Shown here: positions 1 to 5,227 of the stretch, piece after piece
How positions within the stretch are numbered: the stretch's first letter is position 1
Layout: each line of letters begins with the position of its first letter
Made by a program: the position numbers and the translations under genes
Assembly (NCBI GenBank): GCA_900770645.1
Contig: CAAGKY010000173.1
Location: 1-5,227 of the forward strand
Source: Bacilli bacterium
GTDB lineage: Bacteria; Bacillota_I; Bacilli_A; ML615J-28; CAG-313
Length of the DNA: 5,227 nucleotides
Direction of reading: 5' to 3'
Notes under the pieces: generated by a model
Told to the model about the DNA's origin: nothing
Databases searched by the model: none
Seen by the model: the letters and a program-made list of their open reading frames with translations, nothing else

Positions 1-18
1 ACGACGCTCTTCCGATCT
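1..18. other. Illumina TruSeq adapter remnant (not genomic)
   Basis: The first 18 bases, ACGACGCTCTTCCGATCT, are identical to the 3' end of the Illumina TruSeq universal adapter / read 1 primer site. They are far richer in GC than anything nearby. The comEA frame can be read through them but gives residues unlike ComEA, and recognisable ComEA sequence starts immediately afterwards. This is an untrimmed library sequence at a contig end and should be masked. Confidence 0.96.
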
Positions 19-137
19 CAGAAAAAATAATAGTTTATAGGAATACCCATAGTTTTACATCTATTGAAGAAATTATGAATGTGAGTGGAATTGGTGAAGA
101 TATATTTACAGGAATTAAAGACAACATTACTGTATAA
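19..137 (+). CDS. comEA: ComEA competence protein, C-terminal fragment (5' truncated by contig end)
   Basis: This is the last part of a helix-hairpin-helix DNA-binding protein, ending at TAA 135-137. The frame is set by codons starting at 21, 24 and so on; bases 19-20 are the last two bases of a codon that was probably GCA (Ala). The 38 complete residues read AEKIIVYR-like (after that Ala), then SIEEIMNVSGIG and a closing IKDNITV. This is the tail of the ComEA helix-hairpin-helix domain as I know it from Bacillus (AEAIIAYR, TIEDI, VSGIG, IKSSITV). GIG is the hairpin that contacts the DNA backbone. ComEA is a membrane-anchored receptor that binds double-stranded DNA outside the cell and passes it to ComEC. 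The membrane anchor and the N-terminal part lie off the contig. The next gene, comEC, overlaps this one in another frame, so the two are probably co-transcribed and translationally coupled. The identification is secure for the domain; the adjacent comEC makes comEA the clear choice over other helix-hairpin-helix proteins. Confidence 0.88.
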
Positions 138-2262
138 AAACTTGATAAATAATTATCATTTTGTAGTTATTTTACTAGTACTAACTGGTTTAGTATATTT
201 TCATAAAAGTATTCTTATACTTTTGTTATTGTTATTATATATTATATACTTATTTATTAAAAACCACTATTTAGCTATTTTCTCAATTATTCTTTTTATT
301 CTTTTTGTTACAGGTTTAATAATTAATGAACTTGATTTTAAAAATGCCGTTTTAGGCGAAAAATGGGCTTATATTAAAGTATTAGAAAGCAAGGAATTAA
401 ATAATACACATAAATTGGTAGTTAAAACAAATCAACAAAAGTACCTAATATATTCTAAAGAAAAATATGAAATAGGTGATGTTTTATATATAAAAGGTTA
501 TTTTGAAAGGCTAGATGAAAACCATATACCTAGTTTATTTAATTATCAAGAATATAGTAAATATCATAATATTATAGGAAGAATTACGATAAAAGAAGTT
601 GTTTCTTTAGATAATGAATTTACAATATCGAAAATTAATAATTTCTTTAGAGAATATTATAATCATAATTTTAGCACTTTATCTTCATCTTACTTACAAG
701 CTTTAGTTATAGGAAATAAAGATTATTTAGATGATTTAGTAATAGGTAATATTAATGATTTAGGTATTAGTCATTTATTTGTTGTGTCAGGATTACATAT
801 ATCATTATTGATAGGTATCATAAGTAAATTACTTAAAAAAATACCCCATAATAATAGTATAATTACTATTATATTATGTATATATGCTTTAATAACTAAT
901 TTATCAATATCAGTGATTAGAGTTGTAGGTTGTTATATATTGAAAAATATAAATAATAAAGGTAATTTAAAATTAACAACTTTGGATATTTTATCAATTA
1001 TAACTATAATAGTACTAATTATTAATCCGTATTATTTATTTCAGAGTAGTTTTATTTTAAGTTTTGGATTAACTTATGCTTTAATTATTGGTTCAAAGTT
1101 AATTAATAGTAAAAATAAAATAATTAGTTTAATTAAAATGAGTATATATTGTCAATTAATAAGTATTCCATTATCGTATAACTTTAATAATAAATTTAAT
1201 ATCTTAAGTGTAGCTTTTAATTTCTTTTTTGTACCTTTTGTTTCTTATATCTTTTTGCCGGTATCTTTAATAGTTTCTTTTTGCCCTTTCTTTAATTATA
1301 TATATGAACTGCTTATAAAGCTATTTTTATTTTTAGTTAAATTATCTAGTAATATTTATATATATATAACGATACCTAAAATAAATATCATAATTTTATT
1401 ATGTTACTTTTTATTAATATATATCTTTTTTAAAAAACAAGAGGAAAGAAAAAACAAAAAAACTATTATTATTATATTATTACTATATATAAGTATTTGG
1501 TTAAATATAGTATCATTTGATATTTATGATCAAATAATCTTTTTTGATTTACCAAATGGCGAGGCAACCTTAATACACTCTGCATTCAATAAATATAATA
1601 TTTTAATAGATACAGGAGATATTGAAGAAAATAATACAATATCTGCATACTTAAATAAAAGAGGGATTAGATCAATAGATTATGTTTTTATAACTCACTC
1701 AGATAGTGATCATATTGGGGGTTTAGGTAGTATTATGGAACAGGTTAAGGTGAAGAATATTATTACTAATATATATGAGAAAAAACAAATATTCGAGCAA
1801 TACAAACTATATAATAAAAAAGTAAATCTATTTTATCTAAAGGAAGGAGATAAATTTAAATACTCAAATGTATATATAGAATGTTATTCACCAATTATAA
1901 ATTTGGGTGATGTTAATAATAATAGTTTAGTATTTACTCTTACAGTTGATAATTTTACGATTTTGTTTACTGGTGATATTGAAGAAAAAGCTGAAAAACA
2001 GTTAAATAAAAAAATTAAATGTAACTTACTAAAAATAGCTCATCATGGTTCGCTTACTTCTACTTCAAATCATTTTCTTTCTTTAATAGAATATGATACA
2101 GCAATCATTATGAATGGATATCATAATATATATGGCTTCCCGGCCAATAATACACTATTTAAATTAAAGCATTATTATATTACATCTAAAGTAAAAACAA
2201 TAATATATCAAAAATTATTTTATCGAAAAGATTACTCGTGTTTTGCTTTCCAAAACAAATAA
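85..2262 (+). CDS. comEC: ComEC/Rec2-type DNA uptake channel
   Basis: This integral membrane protein carries single-stranded DNA across the membrane during transformation. Numbered from GTG 85 (725 aa), it has hydrophobic segments at about 25-82, then a soluble stretch at 83-175 in the place of the OB-fold-like DUF4131 domain. The multi-pass Competence domain covers about 200-460 and carries HLFVVSGLHI (230-239) and SVIRVVG (276-282). A metallo-beta-lactamase-like domain covers about 483-725, with LIDTGD (507-512), HSDSDHIGG (538-546), FTGD (628-631) and HHGS (653-656). Length and domain order are normal for full-length ComEC. Two things are odd: the usual DVGQGD is DLPNGE (488-493), and the usual YGHP is YGFP (683-686). 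The start is uncertain. GTG 85 is the earliest possible, since TGA 82-84 closes the frame; GTG 94 and TTG 142 are alternatives, and none has a strong ribosome binding site. The gene is more AT-rich than its downstream neighbours. No terminator is visible after it. Confidence 0.95.
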   Translation: MELVKIYLQELKTTLLYKNLINNYHFVVILLVLTGLVYFHKSILILLLLLLYIIYLFIKNHYLAIFSIILFILFVTGLIINELDFKNAVLGEKWAYIKVLESKELNNTHKLVVKTNQQKYLIYSKEKYEIGDVLYIKGYFERLDENHIPSLFNYQEYSKYHNIIGRITIKEVVSLDNEFTISKINNFFREYYNHNFSTLSSSYLQALVIGNKDYLDDLVIGNINDLGISHLFVVSGLHISLLIGIISKLLKKIPHNNSIITIILCIYALITNLSISVIRVVGCYILKNINNKGNLKLTTLDILSIITIIVLIINPYYLFQSSFILSFGLTYALIIGSKLINSKNKIISLIKMSIYCQLISIPLSYNFNNKFNILSVAFNFFFVPFVSYIFLPVSLIVSFCPFFNYIYELLIKLFLFLVKLSSNIYIYITIPKINIIILLCYFLLIYIFFKKQEERKNKKTIIIILLLYISIWLNIVSFDIYDQIIFFDLPNGEATLIHSAFNKYNILIDTGDIEENNTISAYLNKRGIRSIDYVFITHSDSDHIGGLGSIMEQVKVKNIITNIYEKKQIFEQYKLYNKKVNLFYLKEGDKFKYSNVYIECYSPIINLGDVNNNSLVFTLTVDNFTILFTGDIEEKAEKQLNKKIKCNLLKIAHHGSLTSTSNHFLSLIEYDTAIIMNGYHNIYGFPANNTLFKLKHYYITSKVKTIIYQKLFYRKDYSCFAFQNK

Positions 2263-2275
2263 CTTTTGATATAAT
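2247..2275 (+). promoter_or_regulatory. Predicted sigma-A promoter for holA-nagZ, extended -10
   Basis: A perfect TATAAT lies at 2270-2275, preceded by TG at 2267-2268 to give an extended -10 (TGATATAAT). Exactly 17 bp upstream is TTTCCA (2247-2252), which matches 4 of 6 bases of the -35 consensus. Transcription would start near 2282, about 20 bases before the holA ATG at 2305. The -35 lies inside the last codons of comEC, so holA and nagZ could be expressed without the competence genes. A+T-rich DNA produces -10 look-alikes by chance, but the extended motif, spacing and position together make this credible. Confidence 0.6.
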
Positions 2276-2292
2276 ATATATAAGAAAGAAAA

Positions 2293-2298
2293 AGAGGT
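2293..2298 (+). promoter_or_regulatory. Ribosome binding site that decides the holA start
   Basis: AGAGGT precedes two in-frame ATG codons, at 2299 and 2305. It directly abuts the first, which leaves no usable spacing, and lies 6 bases before the second. This favours ATG 2305 (protein starting MALEEVYLF). Confidence 0.7.
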
Positions 2299-2304
2299 AT
2301 GTAT

Positions 2305-3267
2305 ATGGCATTAGAAGAAGTTTACTTATTTACCGGTACTGAAGAAGTTCGTAATCGTACAAAGATGGATCGTATACTTCAAAATGTAGATCAAAGCAAA
2401 ACTAGTATCACAAGATATGATGCAGATTTTATTAGTATTCAAGATATAATTGAAGATGCAATCACTATACCTTTTTTATCTGATAAAAAAGTTATTATTG
2501 TGAAGAATCCTCGTTTTCTTACTAAAGAATCTTCGCCTATTAAACATGATCCAACTACTTTTATAAAGTATTTAAAAGATCCTGTTGATACAACTGTATT
2601 AATGATTGATGCGGTTGGATACACTTTAGACAAGGACTTAGAAGCAGTAAAAGCATGTAAAAAATATGCATATATTATTGATACTCAAGAATTAGAACCA
2701 GTGGAATATTCAGCATGGGTAAAAAGAAGTTTTGTGTTACATAATGTAGATATTGAAGATGATGCTTTAAGTTTATTGATAGAATATGTAGGTAATGATT
2801 CATTAAGAATGGAACAAGAAGTTAATAAGTTAACTTCATATGTAGGTAATGATGGTATTGTTAATATATCAAATGTTAAAGAACTAGTGGTTCCATCACT
2901 TGATGATGCGGTTATGTTATTAGTAAATGCGATTATAAACAAAGATAAAAAAATGGCTATGAAAATATATAGCTCATTATCTAATAACACTCAAGATGTT
3001 ATGGGGATAATCTCTTTATTATCAAATACTTTTGTTAATCTATTTAAAGTTGCTACATTAGCAAAAGATGGATTTAAACAAGGTGAAATTGCAAGTATCT
3101 TAGGAATTAGTAATGGTCATGCATATCATTTGATGAATGATATAAAAAAATATAATTTTAAAACTTTAGAAGAAAATGTTTTAAAACTATCAAAACTGGA
3201 TTATCAAATAAAAACTGGACAAATCAATAAAGAGTTAGGTTTTGAGTTTTTATTGTTAAGTATATAA
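2305..3267 (+). CDS. holA: DNA polymerase III delta subunit (HolA)
   Basis: HolA is the delta subunit of the clamp loader. It opens the beta sliding clamp so that it can be loaded on primed DNA at the replication fork. The 320-residue protein fits the usual 320-345. Numbering from ATG 2305, it opens with the typical VYLFTGTEE (5-13). ITIPFLSDKKVIIVKN (53-68) is the region where delta proteins carry their clamp-contacting residues and the next strand. A Trp at 138 starts the helical middle part, followed by YVGNDSLRMEQEVNKLTSYVG (161-181, first and last residues given), which resembles the delta family pattern 'vg.dl..l..E..KL..y'. The C-terminal helical collar domain runs from about 200 to 320. 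As expected for delta, no Walker A nucleotide-binding loop is seen. ATG 2299 is the alternative start but is too close to the ribosome binding site. The gene between comEC and an opposite-strand rpsT is in the position known for holA (yqeN) in Bacillus, which supports the call. The following gene starts only 12 bases away. Confidence 0.92.
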   Translation: MALEEVYLFTGTEEVRNRTKMDRILQNVDQSKTSITRYDADFISIQDIIEDAITIPFLSDKKVIIVKNPRFLTKESSPIKHDPTTFIKYLKDPVDTTVLMIDAVGYTLDKDLEAVKACKKYAYIIDTQELEPVEYSAWVKRSFVLHNVDIEDDALSLLIEYVGNDSLRMEQEVNKLTSYVGNDGIVNISNVKELVVPSLDDAVMLLVNAIINKDKKMAMKIYSSLSNNTQDVMGIISLLSNTFVNLFKVATLAKDGFKQGEIASILGISNGHAYHLMNDIKKYNFKTLEENVLKLSKLDYQIKTGQINKELGFEFLLLSI

Positions 3268-3268
3268 T

Positions 3269-3274
3269 GGAGAG
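3269..3274 (+). promoter_or_regulatory. Ribosome binding site that decides the nagZ start
   Basis: GGAGAG lies directly after the holA stop codon (TAA 3265-3267) and 4 bases before ATG 3279. An earlier in-frame ATG at 3267 overlaps the holA stop by one base but has no purine-rich site in front of it. ATG 3279 is therefore the better start, and ribosomes ending holA translation would be delivered to it. Confidence 0.72.
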
Positions 3275-3278
3275 TAAA

Positions 3279-4817
3279 ATGAAAAGTATAAAAGAAATGA
3301 CTTTAAAAGAAAAAATAGGACAATTAATATTGCCAGGTTTTCATGGACTTGAATATGATGAACATTTAAGAACATTAATTGAAGATTATCATGTAGGTAA
3401 TGTTATTTTATTTACTCGTAATTTTGAAAGTGCGGAACAAATGAAAAAACTAACTACTAAAATTCATGAAGAAATTATTAAAAATACTGGCGTAGTTCCG
3501 TTTATCGCAATCGACCAAGAAGGTGGATTAGTAACAAGAATGATGAAAGATGTAACGTTTGCGGCAGGACCAATGACTGCAAGTTCAGTTTCAGAACAAG
3601 CTGTCTATGATACAGGTAAAATGTTAGCATACGATATGATTCAACTAGGTATGAATTTAAATTTAGCTCCTAGTTTAGATGTTAATAATAATCCTAATAA
3701 TCCGGTTATTAATGTAAGATCCTATTCAGATAATCCCGAAATAGTAAGTAAAATGGGTAAAAACTTTATCAGTGGTTCATTAGAATATGGTGTCTTACCT
3801 TGTGCAAAACATTTCCCAGGTCATGGTGATGCGGCTGTAGATTCACATCTAGGACTACCTATAATTAATCATGATACTAAACGTATTCGTGAAGTAGAAA
3901 TGAAACCATTTATTGATAATATTAATGTTCCATCTATTATGAGTGCTCACATTTTATTTCCAGCATATGATAGCGTTCCAGCAACTCTATCTAAAAATGT
4001 TATTACAGGAGTTTTAAGACAAGAATTAGGGTATGATGGAATAGTTATTACTGACTGTTTAGAAATGAAAGCAATCGCTGATCAGTATGGTACTGAAAAA
4101 GGTGCATTACTTGCGGTATTAGCCGGAATTGATTTATTATGTATTTGTCATACTCTAGAAAAACAAGTAGGCGCTTTAAAATTAATTGAAGAAGCAGTTT
4201 TAAATGGAACATTAAAAGAAGAAGAACTTGATAAACATGTTGAAAGAATTCTAAAAGGTAAAGAAAAGACAATACCTTACTTAAATGAATACTTCTATAA
4301 TAAAGAATTAAATTTTAGCGATGAATATAAAAAACGTGCAAGTGAAATTGTAGATTCATCACTTACATATATCTTAGGAGAAAAACCAGTTTTAACTGAT
4401 AAAACATTAATTATTGCGCCTGTAGCTCAAGCAAGAACTATAATTGAAGATGAATTCGATGAAAGAAATCTTGCGAAAGTGTTAGCTCATTCATTTGATA
4501 ATATTAATGTTTATGAAATGGTTAATGAAGAAGAATTCAAAAATAAAATTCTTAATGAAGCAAAACAATATGAACAAGTAATTGTATTTAGTTATAACGC
4601 AAATGTTACTCCTTGGCAAGTTGAATTTATTAATGAAATTATCAAAGATAATAAAACATTTGTTATTTCATTGAAGGGTCCATTTGATTATCATAAATAT
4701 AACAATTTAGAAAACTATATGTGTTTATATGAATATACTCCTAATTCAATCAAAACAGTTGTTAAATACTTAAAAGGTGAATTAGAACCAAACGGGGTAT
4801 TACCAATAAAACTATAA
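3279..4817 (+). CDS. nagZ: Glycoside hydrolase family 3 beta-N-acetylhexosaminidase (NagZ-like)
   Basis: This enzyme is predicted to cleave terminal beta-linked N-acetylglucosamine, most likely from peptidoglycan fragments (GlcNAc-MurNAc) during wall recycling. From ATG 3279 it has 512 residues. The N-terminal barrel (about 1-335) opens with MTLKEKIGQLILPGF (7-21) and carries IDQEGG (78-83). The family's catalytic loop, KHFPGHGDAAVDSH (177-190), includes the Asp188-Ser-His190 dyad that acts as general acid/base in NagZ enzymes. GIVITDCLEMKAI follows, with the presumed nucleophile Asp259. The dyad separates NagZ-type enzymes from GH3 beta-glucosidases. A second domain (about 360-512) matches the two-domain Firmicutes type and ends GVLPIKL. 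There is no signal peptide or lipobox, so the protein should be cytoplasmic, unlike the exported Bacillus subtilis NagZ. The gene follows holA by 11 bases and probably shares its transcript. It ends at a strong terminator. The exact substrate is inferred; other N-acetylhexosaminides are possible. Confidence 0.9.
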   Translation: MKSIKEMTLKEKIGQLILPGFHGLEYDEHLRTLIEDYHVGNVILFTRNFESAEQMKKLTTKIHEEIIKNTGVVPFIAIDQEGGLVTRMMKDVTFAAGPMTASSVSEQAVYDTGKMLAYDMIQLGMNLNLAPSLDVNNNPNNPVINVRSYSDNPEIVSKMGKNFISGSLEYGVLPCAKHFPGHGDAAVDSHLGLPIINHDTKRIREVEMKPFIDNINVPSIMSAHILFPAYDSVPATLSKNVITGVLRQELGYDGIVITDCLEMKAIADQYGTEKGALLAVLAGIDLLCICHTLEKQVGALKLIEEAVLNGTLKEEELDKHVERILKGKEKTIPYLNEYFYNKELNFSDEYKKRASEIVDSSLTYILGEKPVLTDKTLIIAPVAQARTIIEDEFDERNLAKVLAHSFDNINVYEMVNEEEFKNKILNEAKQYEQVIVFSYNANVTPWQVEFINEIIKDNKTFVISLKGPFDYHKYNNLENYMCLYEYTPNSIKTVVKYLKGELEPNGVLPIKL

Positions 4818-4822
4818 TTAAT

Positions 4823-4861
4823 AAAATAAAAAACATTAGGATTTCCTAATGTTTTATTTTT
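4823..4861. terminator. Bidirectional intrinsic terminator between nagZ and rpsT
   Basis: An 11-bp perfect stem pairs 4830-4840 (AAAACATTAGG) with 4845-4855 (CCTAATGTTTT) around the loop ATTT (4841-4844). On the + strand it is followed by a T-rich run (4852-4861), and on the - strand by the complement of the A-rich run 4823-4833. It lies just after the nagZ stop (4815-4817) and just beyond the rpsT stop (complement of 4867-4869), so it can end both convergent transcripts. Confidence 0.9.
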
Positions 4862-4866
4862 GTTTA

Positions 4867-5130
4867 TTAAGCCATTTGATTTAAAGCTTTTGATAAACGT
4901 GATTTTTGACGGCTAGCATAATTCTTATGATGAATTCCTTTAGTTACAGCCTTGTCAAGTTTTTTAGATGCAAAATTATATGCTTCTTGTGCTTTCGCTT
5001 TATCACCAGCTTCTACAGCAGCATGAAAATCTTTTAATGCAGTTTTTAGTGATGAATTGAAAGAAGCGTTTAATAATCTCTTCTTGTTGTTAGTGATATC
5101 ACGTTTCTTTTGTTGTTTGATATTAGCCAT
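4867..5130 (-). CDS. rpsT: 30S ribosomal protein S20
   Basis: S20 is a small, basic, helical protein that binds 16S rRNA early in assembly of the 30S subunit. The 87-residue product is the usual family length and begins MANIKQQKKRDITNN, a typical S20 start in which the lysine-rich N-terminal helix contacts rRNA. Also typical are the KRLLNASFNSSLKTALK region (about 17-33), the AVEAGDKAKAQEAY helix (38-51), and the C-terminal KKLDKAVTKGIHHKNYASRQ (57-76), followed by KSRLSKALNQ. The frame is open ten codons further upstream, to an ATG at 5160-5158. That start is rejected because GGAGGTG sits 5 bases before the ATG at 5130-5128, and the predicted transcript begins downstream of 5160. Stop is TAA. 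The gene faces nagZ tail to tail and is followed by the shared terminator. An rpsT opposite to holA is known from Bacillus. Confidence 0.97.
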   Translation of the reverse strand: MANIKQQKKRDITNNKKRLLNASFNSSLKTALKDFHAAVEAGDKAKAQEAYNFASKKLDKAVTKGIHHKNYASRQKSRLSKALNQMA

Positions 5131-5135
5131 TATTA

Positions 5136-5142
5136 CACCTCC
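5136..5142 (-). promoter_or_regulatory. Strong ribosome binding site of rpsT
   Basis: Read on the - strand, the sequence is GGAGGTG, followed by TAATA and the ATG at 5130-5128. This is close to a perfect match to the 16S rRNA 3' end with good spacing. It fixes the 87-residue start of S20. Confidence 0.9.
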
Positions 5143-5160
5143 GAAGATTTTAACATACAT

Positions 5161-5189
5161 ATTTTACCACAAAGTGAATAAAATTACAA
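5161..5189 (-). promoter_or_regulatory. Predicted sigma-A promoter of rpsT
   Basis: On the - strand, TTGTAA (5189-5184) is followed by a 17-bp spacer and TAAAAT (5166-5161), with TGG directly before the -10 giving an extended -10 element. Transcription would start near 5154, giving a leader of about 24 bases that includes the ribosome binding site. Upstream of the -35, bases 5191-5224 are almost pure A/T with phased A and T runs. These could act as an UP element for RNA polymerase alpha subunits, as is common for ribosomal genes, but in such an AT-rich genome that part is only a suggestion. No gene is seen in 5190-5227. Confidence 0.68.
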
Positions 5190-5227
5190 GTAATAAAATA
5201 TAAATATTTTTAAAAAAAATAAAAATG

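Noticed and set aside
1301..1440. TA-rich runs (such as tatatatata) as a repeat or replication origin
   Set aside because: They encode membrane-segment residues (Ile, Tyr) of comEC in frame; no DnaA-box clusters or iterated units are seen.
2439..2633. Antisense open frame of 64 codons inside holA
   Set aside because: It lies wholly opposite the well-supported holA gene, has no family resemblance and no clear ribosome binding site; it is a shadow frame.
2685..2990. Antisense open frame of 101 codons inside holA
   Set aside because: Its serine/isoleucine/threonine-rich product is what the reverse of holA codons gives; no motif and no independent gene context.
4048..4272. Antisense open frame of 74 codons inside nagZ
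   Set aside because: It is opposite the catalytic barrel of nagZ, leucine-rich by codon reversal, with no recognisable domain.
85..4817. Mycoplasma-type code with TGA as Trp
   Set aside because: Trp positions use TGG and no TGA occurs within any of the genes; all five visible stops are TAA.
5131..5160. Ten-codon N-terminal extension of S20 (start at 5160)
   Set aside because: The predicted -10 ends at 5161 and transcription would start near 5154, after this ATG. The strong ribosome binding site is placed for the start at 5130.
5190..5227. A new gene starting at the ATG at 5225-5227
   Set aside because: Only three bases remain in the window and no ribosome binding site precedes it; the stretch is A/T runs upstream of rpsT.
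1..5227. A novel defence, mobile or RNA system
   Set aside because: All of the coding space is explained by known housekeeping and competence families, and the gaps between genes are short and accounted for by promoters, ribosome binding sites and a terminator.

Overview
This window is a very AT-rich stretch of bacterial DNA that looks like the end of a draft contig. The first 18 bases match the 3' end of the Illumina TruSeq adapter, so genomic sequence starts at about base 19. Gene content and order point to a Firmicutes (Bacilli-type) bacterium. The late-competence genes comEA and comEC are followed by holA and an opposite-strand rpsT, which is the order known from Bacillus and relatives. 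The low GC, all-TAA stops and phenylalanine/isoleucine/lysine-rich proteins suggest a low-GC lineage such as Erysipelotrichia, RF39-like or Acholeplasma-like Bacilli. Tryptophan is encoded by TGG and no in-frame TGA is seen, so the standard bacterial code fits. The NagZ-like enzyme suggests a peptidoglycan wall, which argues against a true Mycoplasma. These lineage statements are inference.

Layout: adapter remnant (1-18); 3' end of comEA (19-137, +); comEC (about 85-2262, +), overlapping comEA with no comEB between them; an extended -10 promoter at the end of comEC; holA (2305-3267, +); nagZ-like GH3 gene (3279-4817, +), packed against holA; a bidirectional hairpin terminator (about 4823-4861); rpsT (5130-4867, -) with its own ribosome binding site and promoter.

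How the genes work together: ComEA is a DNA receptor and ComEC the membrane channel for uptake of transforming DNA. HolA is the delta subunit of the DNA polymerase III clamp loader. The GH3 enzyme probably removes N-acetylglucosamine from wall fragments in the cytoplasm. rpsT encodes ribosomal protein S20. The 12 bp between holA and nagZ suggests one transcript for these two genes.

I see no mobile element, CRISPR array, RNA gene or previously undescribed system. The points most worth a second look are the adapter contamination, unusual substitutions in the ComEC metallo-beta-lactamase-like domain, the absence of comEB, the composition difference between comEC and its neighbours, and the placement of nagZ between holA and rpsT.
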